NCBI GenBank assembly: GCA_009760855.2
Contig: WPIO01000092.1
Span: forward strand, 1,176,501-1,236,500
Source of the DNA: Cristatella mucedo
Taxonomy: Eukaryota; Bryozoa; Phylactolaemata; Cristatellidae
Direction of reading: 5' to 3'
Length of the DNA: 60,000 nucleotides
Both the position numbers and the translations under genes were made by a program. Each line of letters starts with the position of its first letter. The stretch's first letter is position 1. The notes under the pieces were generated by a model that was given only the letters and a program-made list of their open reading frames with translations, had not been told where the DNA came from and did no database searches. Below, one piece after another: positions 11,101 through 23,800 of the stretch.

Positions 11101-14100
11101 TTGGTTTCAATCATTATTCAATTAAAGAAATTTGCTGCCATCCATGTGCGGTTGGCATCTGGATGATAGGTCTAGGCCAATTTTACTGTAGCTGGACTAG
11201 TGGCCATTCCTCATGTGTAAGCATACATGCAAGACCGATACATATTATCCAAAGATTGAGATTGGAAAACTTGTGGGACTTGATTTGGTCCTCACCTGAG
11301 AAATTGTTAAAAATTTCTTAAAAGGTGTTTCTGTGAAGGTGTTTGCCGGTTTGCTTGATTAATAATAATAATAATGCACTTGATAAAGCGTCTTAGGAGA
11401 ACTCAATCTCTTTCTAGGCGCTTTACATTTGCTACTATTCCAAACTACTGTGTGTGGACATTTCTGGGAGATTACTGGACATCCTAGAGGAAATTCTGTG
11501 GCTGCCACTCCAGCTCATGGCATGCATAGCTGAGTTGCTCTTCGGTCTGCCGTGCTTTTCAGGATGCCTACCGTGCGCACACCGTCACCTCCACCCGAAT
11601 TGAAACCGAGGTCTTGCAAACGGCGCCGTGCATATCTTGTCAATAGTGCAATCAGGTATTCGGTTGTACAATGGCATGGCAGTGCCTTTGCAGCACGCGC
11701 TCGTTTGTGCTCTGCGAACTCATGTGCATTGCAACCTGCGCTGCGCATGTACGTGTGCAAGCTCTTTCACTTACTTTAGCGGCCCTGAGCTTTGTTTAAG
11801 CCAGAATTGGCGATTTCTGGCCAATTTTTCGCAAAACTGGAAGTCCAACATGCTCATCAAATGAGCAGGTTGCAAATGAGAATCACTCTAACTAAAAGTT
11901 GTTCTTGGATGGCAGTCATGCATTGCCTGTTCGTTTTAGCTTTAGTAAGGTTAGTTCTCCTTTGCAATATCCTTAATAGGTAGGTTGTTTGACTGAAAGT
12001 TTTGCGAAAATCGCCATTCTGTGTTGTGCCAAGGCTTAGGGCTGCTAATGTGAATTCGTATACTTACATGAGTTTGTGCAGCTCTATGCATGTGACTTCT
12101 TTAATTAATTTCATCCCAGTGAGCTAGAACGCTACAAGGATGTTTCTCAGCAGCTGTCTGCCGACAGCTGTGAGATGGCCAGCCCTGTTGAAGCGACGCT
12201 GGATGTGCGCCAACGAACAGTATTCATCATGGTCAAACTTCATTCTTCGACTGAAAAGTTTCGCGTCGGCTCAGTAAGGTTATGAGATTACTTGTTTGCA
12301 TGTTAATTTTTACACCTTTTATGTTTGAGTATAGATCATATAATAGTTATGCGGGTCTTCGATCCATCATTGTAAATGCTCACTGCATCTTTTGCTCGAT
12401 GTAGTCGAATCTTTCTTATTGGCTTGGCTGTTTTCTTAGAAAGTTCTTTGAGTTGGAAGGCGGTTATAGTGTAGACCTTTAACCCCCATTCGTAATGTTA
12501 ACTCTACCCCAGAGGTCTGCTCACAAAAGCACCATAAGAATGATGTTTGTATTCCAGATGTAGGAGAGGTTGTTGGCATTGTGTATTTGTTGGTAAATGA
12601 CTCCTTACTCGGTAACTTATGCCAGATCAAGTTTGTGGGTGTAGTAATCTTTTTATGCGACCAGACAAAGGTAAGCAATGAAAGGAAGTGAATGGAACTA
12701 GCGTATTCAGCATGAATCGTGTGATTGATACTGCTGCCTATTCCTCCTTCTGACTGGGCAGGAGCCTTTTCGTTATGAGGGACTCCTGCTCTTTGTGATT
12801 TGTTGTCACATCCCTGTCTCTGCCGGACTCGGCATTAAAATAGAAATAAGCTCAGCAGCTATTTCATCCTACAAGCTCACTAGCAAAGAGGACCTCCAAC
12901 CCAACCTCCTCCCTCTGCCACCACATCCCTGGCCATGTGAAGCAGGCTAGGGAGACTGTAATAAGAATTTTTAATGTAGGAATGAAGCACGTGTCTTTTT
13001 GAGGTAGTTATCCTGCCTGCCTATACCTGTGTAAGTATAGCAGCAAATTCGGTTTTCGTTTGACAAAGAGTGTGTTTTATGGCTGCACTTTCCGAAAACC
13101 TAATTGCAATTAAAACCTGCAGATGCCTACCACCCCAGCTCTGTGATTTGGCTAGAGCACCTCGGTGGAACTTCAAGCCAAAGATTTATGCCAGTTGGTA
13201 AGTGCCGTAGATTCCACGCTTGAGTGCTGTAGAAATGTAGTCTCATATGCTCAACAGCTAGAGCATTAGTGTCCGGAGTTGCAGGTCGGTTCCCACTCGA
13301 ACCAAAGTTTGTTCGACACTTGGTTTCACTGCAGACAGCTTTGGTCGTTTTGTATTTTGAAATTGCTAGCCCATGAGGCTGTCTTAAACAAACTGTTCAT
13401 TCTGATTCATTCATTCATTCAAACTGTTCAAACCGTTTATTTCCTTTGCAGCAAATATAAAGCACCTAGAAAGAGATTGAGTTCTTGGGGAGTGCTTTAT
13501 CAAATGTATCACTATTATTATTAATTCTTTGGTAGCATTGCAAATTGGTACTGCCTTTATCTCGTGACTTATGTGCTCAGCATTGGTATAGACTGTCACT
13601 CTCTTTTACTTACTGGAGGAGCCTCTGAATCGCTAGACAAGCATCAAGTATGGGCACTTGTGCAATAGTAGAGTTAACTGTCGTGGTATAGGTTGATAGT
13701 GCCCTAGCTGACTTTTGAACCTTCTACTTTTCAATTTGCTTCTGCACCCGGTCGCCCGAGAACACATCATCGTTCACTCAGGCTTACACGTGTTCGTGTG
13801 CCCCCATCCAGTGACCACAAACATGCTTCATCCATCCCGTAACACGGTGCTCTTGTCTTTCACTTGTAATATCCGGACAGTGCTTGAGAGCTCAGGCTTT
13901 AGGGTCGTACGTGGATTTAGAATGGTGGTAGAGTAGCCTTCGTACATGTACATAGCTCAATGGTTGGAGCATCAGTGTCGGTAGCCAAAGACTGAGTTCG
14001 TGCCCTTCCTTATTTAGATGCAATTGTTTTCCTTGTAGCCCCACCCCCTTGCTTCTGGTCCTGTGTATTTAAATGTATACCCAAGTCTTTAGGCTGGGCT

Positions 14101-17100
14101 CACAAACTGCTAGGAATCGTTCGGCCTGTTTTTCTGTGGACGTGAGAACTTACTGGGAGGGACGGGTCGGGAAGCCTACATTAGCTGGCCTGTCTGAAAT
14201 AGCATCTTAGCTCTGCCAGATGAAGGTGCTGGAGGATGGTTTCAGGGCCTGTCTGAAATAGCATCTTGGCTCTGCCAGATGAAGGTGCTGGATGATGGTT
14301 TCAAGGGGCAGTACTGGGGTTGATGTGCTTCCACAGCTGCTGGCTCCAAGTCATCGTGTTGATGCCAGTCCTGATTCACGTGTGCTGGTCTTGCCTGGCC
14401 ATTTGCTCGTGCACCTGTCATTCGATAGCCACCCTCCACCCAGTATACCGGTTACGGCTAATGGTGTGTTTATATGCCGTTGCTACAGGCTTTTGGTCAC
14501 GCCCATTCATGGTTCGTTTGCCTGAGTGGCTTCAGAGTACACATAGCTGGCAAACTATATTTCAGGGAAACCACTATACCGTGAGGCGTGCACCTTGCGT
14601 TTATGTGGCTGTGCTAGGGTTAGCAGTGGTACTGGTAGGACACGAAATCTCCTTGGGTTTTTCTTTGCTATGGTGTAAATGCTTCGGGCTAAGTAACTGC
14701 CCAGCCTTAATTTTACAGTGGGACCTGCCCGTGCCAACTGTGCAAACTTCCTGGCTCTTTCGTCAGACCAAGGTTCAGTAAATAGTCGGTACCCTTAGCT
14801 GGAGCTCAGCTTGTCACTGTTTAGGCTAGGCACAAATGTATGCTGGTTTGTGTGCACGAGTGTAGATACAGTGGCTGCTGCTAAGTAACTATGTGTGGCT
14901 GGCTGGTTTATTCCACTGCACTGTGCACCAACCGAGTTTTGCTTGTGCTGCCAGTGACTGTGTACCACTTGGACCATAGGTGCTGCATCTTGTATTGCCC
15001 TCTAGACAATCAAATGGCCTGCTCACTAGTATGCTGTCGTGGAGCAGAGGTGGTAGCCCAATGTGCCAGTCGTTTGCTGCCTATCAGTCATTTACTGGGC
15101 AACCATAAGTAATTTGTGGTCAGCATTGGTGAAGGCTGGCTAGTTGGTAATGCCTTAAGTCTCTTCTGCCGACTGCCGGTGGTACACAGGGAAGCCCTCA
15201 ATAAGAGATTGATGTGTGCTTAAGAGCCCTGCTTTATGCTGCTCCAGCCATGGGGCAGCTATCGTTGATCGAGCTGCTGGATTGAGCGGTGCTTTAAGTG
15301 CTGAAATAGAGTGTGGCAAGTCAGGCGAAATCCTGTGCTCGGCTGCTTTATGTTTTCTATTCATTGGTCTGCCTATCAGGTTTCTACTGTATTTGACATG
15401 CATGTTCTATTGCCTGCTATGCCACTGGCCAGTTATTTGACTGGCCCCTGGGTTGACTCAGCTACCTTCCATTTAGTACACTGTGGTGCCGTTGAGCTGT
15501 GTATTCACGTTTGTTCATTTACCATTGTATGCTCCTTGCTTCCAGTATTGCTGTGTAGCCATGAAACCAATTTGGGGGTCCAATAGCCTCAATATTGATG
15601 ATTGAGACGCTTGAAATTGGTTGTATGCAGAGGAAGTCTGAATCGATCTGAATCTGGGTCAAGTAATTTAGTGAGAAATCCCATTGCTGTTGTTTCAAAA
15701 CCGTGAATGCATTGACGATTTATTAACGGTTCAAGTTTACCAAAAACTAAGCAATGCTCACATCGCATGTTGATTTTAAACCAAGGTTTTTTATTTGAGG
15801 TGGATCAAAGTGCCGTTAACTGTCGGAATTTATGTCTGCTACCGCTTAGAATAGTTCTTTAAATGCTTTATTTGTCTCTTAACTTGGTTATTTCAACCGG
15901 CCACAAAAGGGGAAGGGTGAAGAGGTCCAATTGGGCCAGCGGCAACCAGAGAAGGGATCGGCTGCTTACAGTGTTGATAAGGAGGCAGACTATTGTGGAC
16001 GTCAAAAGCGGTTAACCCTCCTGCAAATCATTTCTGCTGTGTAATTTTTGCATTCGTGCATTGTAATTCCAGCCTGTGTGTGTGTATAGGCTATTAGTCT
16101 TTCATACTGGCTTTGTTAGACGTGTGGCAATATTTGGCTGGCTAAGACATAATCAATGTAATCTTATGCAATCTTAGACACTATCAGGACAGAATCAATG
16201 TAATGCCTTTCCTTGCAAAGCCACATGGACTCAGTGGGTGTTACTCTGGAGAGTTGTATGTAGGATCTATTGGTCTGCAAATGGTAACCAACTCACTGTC
16301 ATCTCACATAAGAAAGGGAAAGTGAGAAGCAAGCTGAGTCAGGACGACAGTCGAGGAAGTGAGTAGTGTGAGAGTAGCAGCTCAGGACGGCAGGATACTG
16401 CCAGTTAGCAGCATAGAGTAGATGTTGCATTAGAATTGTGAAGTGAGATCAACAGTCTAGGACCTGCAGAGCAAAAGCTTTCATCGCCAACGGTCTTCAG
16501 TGAATAGGAATGAACAAGCTAATGTATTAACCCTAGGGGATTTGACAGAACAAGACGGCTGAATCTTGTGCAGCAGTTAAGCAAGATTAATAGATAGTAA
16601 ATCCTAGCTGATTAAACAGCCTCTTTTGTGTAGCGACAGAAGAGCCTTAAGGCTATCACCACTGCTTGCAGCAGCAATAAAGGATCGCCTGCCACAGGAT
16701 TAGAACCCACGACCTCAGGACTGAGGTCGTGAAATGCAGCCGCCTTCCTAGTGAGCCATCACGGCTCACCAAGATACTAAGGAACCAAGCCGTGGCGGGA
16801 CTTGTGGGTTAGCGTAAGAGCTTAGTTCGTTGTCCGTTTATCTACTGTCTGTCATTGAACCCCTTCGTCAAAGTGTGCCCGTATTCCTTACCAGCTGCAG
16901 AGGCTTGCTGGCTGGCTTTTTTGCAAGTCTAGCAAAAGCTAGATTACAGTAACCCAGCCTCGGCTAAACCAGGGGCATAGCTAGTAAGATCGTTAATTGG
17001 TCATCATCGTGGGAAGCTTCTAATCTTAGACAGAGATTGAACGTGGTGGCTAGCTGTTATATGTAATTTATTTTCATAGTGCCCCAGGAAAACGTAATCT

Positions 17101-20100
17101 CTATTCAATGCTTTGCATATGCCATGGGGGAGGGCCTTAACCATTGGGTTTATGAAGTCGTTCTAATCAATCTCTTAAAAGCTATGCAGTTATCTGAGTG
17201 GGCACTAAAATTCTGAAAAAACACGAATTCTAAAATTCATTTTGGTAACCACTTCGTAAGCGGAAACATGGGAAAGTTGTTTAAATGAGGTTGCTTATTC
17301 CGAGTCAATCTTGCTTTATTCAGAAGTGGTTTTTTTGTGGGCTCCAATATGTACAATTCTTCAGCAAAAAAGGCGCGAAACTTACTGGCAAAGCAGTTTA
17401 TATCCGAGTAGTGAGACCGCTCAGAATTATCTAGTCTAGGATTAGTTTTTACTTAATAGAAATGGAAAGGTGTATGACTGCATTTATGTGGTCTTTAGGG
17501 GAGCCTGCTTGTCGAGTGCAGTCCACTGTTTTTGAGCTTGCTGTCAATAAGAGTGTTGAGGCTGTCGGCAGGGTTTTCATGCCGATCCAAGAGACTTTGA
17601 TCTCAGGTTTCAAACTTTTTCACTATCAGTGCTTTTAAAGTTGCATTGCAGGACAAACTCGGTGCAGCTTCGCTAATACGAGAGAGCATGAATAGTAAGC
17701 AAGATTGAGCGATAATCCGAGATGATAAGGGGGGCTTGCAACAAGGTAATCGTTTGTGATCAAGTGATCCAGAATGTGGCCTCCAACATGAGTTGCATGG
17801 CAAACGTGTTGGATCAAGTGTAAGCATCTTCCCTCATGTATGGAGCGTGTACATCATAAGCCTCTAAAGTTGACATCAAACCCCGAAGAGCAGAGCTATC
17901 GTAATCGCTAGTCTCTTGGTGAAGTTGACAATTGATTGACCTGTTAGCAATTTCCTCGTGTGAATAGGACTGAAATTGAAAACGTACCTTTGAGATGGTA
18001 ACTGGTTGACGGCCAGACAGTAGGCCCGTGTGTCTGCAAATAGTGCCAGTTAATGGCTGCTGATTTGATCACCATGGCTTTTGTTGTAGCACTGCTGCCT
18101 TACAGGGTTCCCTTTTATTGGGCCGACTTTGCATACTTAAGCTACCCACTTAGCTTTTGCACGTCTCTAGCTGATTACCCTTGCTTTTCTCCATTTATAC
18201 ACAACCTCTGGGAAAAGTGATTTAAGGCCTATGGAATAGGATATCACTTGTATGCTGACGATGCTCAGTTGTATTTGTCATTCAAACCGTCGGAATCTGC
18301 TGCAGCAACTAAGAAACTGAATGCTTGCCATGCCGACATTCGATCCTGGATGTCGGAAAATTTCCTAAAGTTAAATGATGATTAAAATGAATTGTTGCTC
18401 ATAGGACATCCCAAGCATGTGGCTGGATTAAAAGGCTTTGCCCTTCTAATAGGGGATGCTGTTGTGCAACCATCGACCAAGAGCTCGAAATTTAGGTGTC
18501 GTTTTCGACAGCTGCCTCAATTTTAAAAGCTTCATTCAGAAGACTGCTTTTGCAGCTAGCCATCACGTCCGATCCCTATCCAAGATCAAGAGCTGTCTCC
18601 TTAAGTTCCTTGTAAAAACTTTAACTAGCTCCTTAGTTCTGTCTCGGCTTGATTATTGTAATTCCCTTTTGGCTGGGCTGCCAAAGAAAGCTATTAGGCC
18701 ACTGCAGCTGACTATGAATATGGCTGCAAGGCTAGTCTTCAAGTCCCAGAGGTTTGACCCCGTGTCTCCTTTGCTAAAAGATCTAGGATGAATGCCGGTT
18801 GAGCAACGGATACAGAGCAAAGTTCTTACGCTGACCCACAAGTCCCGCCACGGCTTTGCTCCTCCGTACCTAGCTGAAGTGTTGCATCAGTTTCAGCCTG
18901 TTCGCTCCCTTAGGTCCTGTGTGGACAATAAATTAGCTGTTCCATTCCTCCGCTTAAAGACCGTTGGCAACAGAAGCTTTAGCTCTGCAGGCCCTAGACT
19001 GTGGAACTCGCTTCCACGTTTCTTACGCAACGACAACTACTCTCCTGCTGCCGACTATGGCTCATCCTTTCCACCGGTCCTGAGCTGCTACTTCCATGCT
19101 ACTCACTACCTCAACTGCTCTCCCGACTCTCTTATGCTTCCCATTTTCTCTGTTGCGTGAGACGAAGTCTGTTGGCTACCGAATGTGTACTTAATGCTGC
19201 TTAGGCTGTGAGTGTTCTATACAAAATTCTCCTGCGTAACACGGCCATATAGTATTTATGGCTTTGTGAAGCTACATTAGAGATACATTACATGCTCACC
19301 GAGATACATTACATGCTCACCGAGAGTGGGAACATGTATGCTTGCGCACATGCAGGTCTATATGGTGTGTTATGTTTGCAATGTGTTATGTGTGCAGATG
19401 GATTAGACTGTGCTTGCGCACATGCAAACTCGGCTTACCGTCACAGTAAATTCGCAGTCACTTGTTGTGTAATCCGGGAGCACTCTGCTGCATTAATGTG
19501 CAGTGAGTGCTTGCCTTTACCTAAAGTTATAAATTTAAAGTTTGGCTGATTCAACAGCCTCATTTATGTAGCAACAGAAGAGCCTTAACGATTACCACTG
19601 CAAGTTGCAGTGAGCAATACAGGATCGCCCATTGCAGAACTCGAAACCATGCCCTGGATCGTGAAGAGCAAGCACCTTACCTCTAGGCTGAGACCTACAA
19701 GCATTTTAGTCTACTGTTGATCTGCATTCCTTGGTTCTCTATGAGCTGAATGCAGGCTCTGTACATTCTGTTAACAATCATATGATGTCATTGTTATTAG
19801 CTATTAAGCTGTCTGCATTTTTAACGCAGCTAACCTAGTTTCCTTTCCAGCGAATGAATTGCCGAGAAAGAAATTTAATTTCAATAAAGGCTATACTAGT
19901 TATGGGCAAACCTAGTGTTATTCAGAAATTGGAAAGGCTGACTTTCAAAATTGGCTCTGCCAGCATATCTCCAGTTGCATCAGCTCGAAATCTAGGTGTC
20001 ATATTCCAAAGCGACCTCTCGTTAGACGACCACATCAGCTCCACAGTCAAATCAGCCTATTTTCAGCTTCATAACATTGCTAAAATTAGGGCTTGTTTAG

Positions 20101-20822
20101 ATAAGGATACCACGTCCAAGTTGGTCCATGCATTCGTGACATCTCGTCTCGACTTCTGCAACTCACTGCTTACTGGCCTACCAGCATGTGCGATCAGGCG
20201 ATTGCAGCTGGTGCAAAACTCTGCAGCTAGGCTTGTCTGTCGTGAGCGTCGCAGTTGCCACATTACTCCACTTCTCGCCGACCTGCACTGGTTACCAGTC
20301 AAGCAACGGATTGACTTCAAGGTTTTGTCGCTCACTTTTAGGTCTCTTCATTCTATGGCTCCAGCCTATCTTTCAGATATACTACCCCATCAGGCAAAGC
20401 ATCGTACCACTCGCTTTTCGGAATCCAACAGTCTAGAAATACCTCGTACAAACCTTAAATCCTTTGGAGACCGTGCATTTAGCTCGTATGCTCCCACAGC
20501 CTGGAACTCCCTCCCGACCTGCATCAGAACATCCCCTGACCTGACCACATTTAAAAGAAACTTAAAAACATACCTATTTAGGACAGCATTTAGTGGGTCC
20601 TTGTGATTCGTCCTCGATGTGCTTATGCGTGCTGACACTGTTCATGCTGCCACTAACCACATTTGCATGCTGACCCAGTGCATGTAACCCCTAACCATGT
20701 TATTCATTTTGTTTGTTTTTCAAGCATGATTTTACTTACTATTCTGTTGCGTATCACTTTGCAGCAAATGTAAAGCGCCTAGAAAGAGATTGGGTTCTCT
20801 GAGGGCGCTTTATCAAGTGCAA

Positions 20823-20855
<33 letters not shown>

Positions 20856-23800
20856 GTGAATGTCTTATTATATCATTCACTCTTCCGGAGTTTGAGTGTA
20901 AGGAAAGCGTCTCGGTGCCTACTGTAACCTGCAATTGCTTCGGCAGCGCTCGGACTGCATACTAGAAGTATTTGTGTACTATGCAAATCAACGATTCTTA
21001 CCTGAGGGCACTGAAGTCAACTTGCTAGCCTTAGGCCTGCATCTTGGTACAGCCTGCACATTAGGCTAAAACGCATATCCTGTGTACGATCGATGCTTAT
21101 TCTCCTTGTGCTCCCGTGTGCTTTCTTTCCTTTTCTTAGCTCTGGATCGGTTTGCTTGAGTCTGCCATGAGGCTATCTAGTGCTGGCGCTTTGTGGATGA
21201 GAATTGTGCTGTTAATGAAGGCATTTGTGTAGCTTTCTGGCCTGAGAGGGATGAGTCTCTTTCTAGACTCATCTCATGGGCTGGAAGTGGGCGTATCAGC
21301 TGCGTTATTTTTATTTCAGAATGACACCTTGTCGGATATAATGACTACACTTGCACTTAAGGAGAATGTCAGTATGATGCGCATAGCTCTATACTTCAAT
21401 GATTCACAAGTTGCAGCTAATGATACTCCTGCCTCCCTTGGCCTAAAGACTGGAGAAATATTAGGTAATTTAATGTTGCATACAGTTTTGCTGCTTTAGA
21501 TCTGTGCCAATGCCGCGATGTACCCTTGCCCTGACTACAGTCGTTAAAAAAAGAATTTACCTTGTACCTGCCATGTATCTTGCTGTGTCAATCGCTTACC
21601 TCTGCCTTGCATCCTTGCTGGTACGCCTACAATGCGCCTTCTCGAGCTGGTGCTGAGCGCTTAGCTTTGTCGTCAGTGTGGGCAGCCGGTAGTCGCTCGG
21701 CTGCTCTTTGTGCCACACTTTGGCAGTGCTGTGCGCAGCAGCTCCAAGGCTGCTGACACCGGCTTGTTCTCCCCCCCCCCTTCCCGTTCTGGTTGGGGGC
21801 CCTCACTGGACTGCAGGTGCAGCTCACCGTGGGCCGGTGACCGGCCCGAAGAGCATACCAGCTGCTCATTCGCTCGTGTCTCACGGCCTGCCTGTGCCGA
21901 TGAACTGTGGTGTAGGCAAACAGCAACAATGTCTCGCCCATGGCCAAATTTGCTAGTGAACAAAGCTCGGGCAGCCTGCAAAGAATCTATTTCTGCAGTT
22001 CGTTGTCCTTGCCCACAATGGGCCCCAACGACCTGCAGCTCTCGTCTGTGGTCAATTGCTCAGTACATTGTTGCCTGTGCTGGTCTGGTCACTTATGGCA
22101 GCGGTCTAATAGACCTTTTGCTGTGAGGGTGCATGGTTACCTGAGCCACTTCGACCACTTTGCCAAGGTCGAGTGCGTGCATGCAGGCTGCTGCACTCAG
22201 GCTTCTCATTACCGTCCGGGCACGTTTCCTACCCAGCCAGCTTCTTTGCCAGCCAGCCATCCTGGTTTTCCAGGTGCATCTGCTCGGCTCTGGCTGGCTG
22301 ACCATGTGTTGCATACTTAAGCCATGAGAAGTTATATGCTTATGGATATATGGATGTTTGCTGCTTATGTCTGCCGTCCAGTCGATCCTTCCCTCTCCCA
22401 CCACCATATTTGTCTGGGCTTCCGAAACATAGTGGCTGTGACCAATGCTTAGCAGGGTCTTAGTCACCATACACTGTCGCCACGATCGTGCTTTCATATT
22501 ATCGTTGTCACTTAAATATATTCTTGGTTCGTGCTACTTCTCCAGGATTCGTGAATTGGGAATCGTTGCTTAAAGCTCAGTCGTAGCAGAAGAGGGAGTC
22601 TAGAGGCATATGTTTGGTATTTCCAGTGTTGTCCCAACTTCCCTGCACAATCTCACTCATGAGCTGCTGTGAATCACTCTTAGTGGTCAGTAAACCTACT
22701 TACTATAAGCCGGGCTGCCAATCTTAAAGTGTGCCTATAGAATGTACGTTCAATGTGCAACTAATCCGTAATAATACAGAACATGATTCTTTGTAAGCCC
22801 TTTCCCTGGATGAAATCAAAACTACCTGACCATAGCTGCCACGATCCCAATAGGCTCTGCTTCCTTTCATACTGTTAAGATTAGCGTATAAATGTGGATT
22901 TAGCCTCAGATCTTGTTCCTGCACCTTTCAAAAAGTTATCATATGCCGAGTACAATTTCAACCCAGTTTATTCTTATGCAGATAACACAGCTATACCTTT
23001 CCTTAGATTCCTCCCTGCCTTTCAGTGCATCAAACTCGCTTAACTCTCTTGCTGAATGTATTGCTGGTACTTGCATTGCAGCAAACGTTCTCAAATTGAA
23101 TTAAAAATTAACTTACTGGTTATAGGCAAATCTAGTGCTACTTAGAATTAGCAAAATATAACTATCAAAATAGGTTTACAATATAATGCATTTGATATAG
23201 CGCCCTCTGAGAACTCAAGTCTCTATCTAGGCACTTTACAATTGCTGCAAAAGAAACACGATCGAACGGTTAGAAGCAGCATGCTCAATCAACAACAAGA
23301 ATAGCATGGTTAGAGGGTGACATGCACAGGGTCAGCATGCAAATATGGTTAGTGGCAGCATGAACAGTGTCAGCAAGCATAAGTACATAAAGGACGAATC
23401 ACATGGACCCACTAAATGCTGTGATAAGTAGGTGCATTTTTAGTTTATTTTTAAATGTGGACCCGTCAGGATATGTTGTGTCGAAAGTCGGGAGTGAGTG
23501 TTCCAGGCTTTATGAGCATAAGAACTAAAGGCACGGTCTCCCAAGGATGTGAGATTTGTACGAGGTATGTGTAAATAGATCCCGAAATGTAGCTCGTACG
23601 ATGCTTAGCCTGGTGGGGGGTAGACCTTAATGGGTCGGTGGGAGCCAAAGAATGGAGGGACCTAAAAGTGAGTGACAGAACCTTGAAATTGATGCATTGG
23701 CCACCATGTGTCATGACATATGGGTGTCGTGATCTAAAGTTGCCTTTCAGTAGCAAAGTGATATAATCCAAGTTGGTCCATGCAATTGTCATACTGTCTT

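Noticed and set aside
14320-14781. 153-codon plus ORF
   Set aside because: No start context, splice phase or domain support; composition looks intronic.
19854-20606. Host gene of 250 residues
   Set aside because: It is the C-terminal part of a LINE reverse transcriptase followed by the LINE 3' UTR and tail.
21627-22497. Cluster of 100-138 codon ORFs in intron 6
   Set aside because: Several strands and frames are open together in GC-richer DNA; none has recognisable motifs or fits the NFATC2IP phases.
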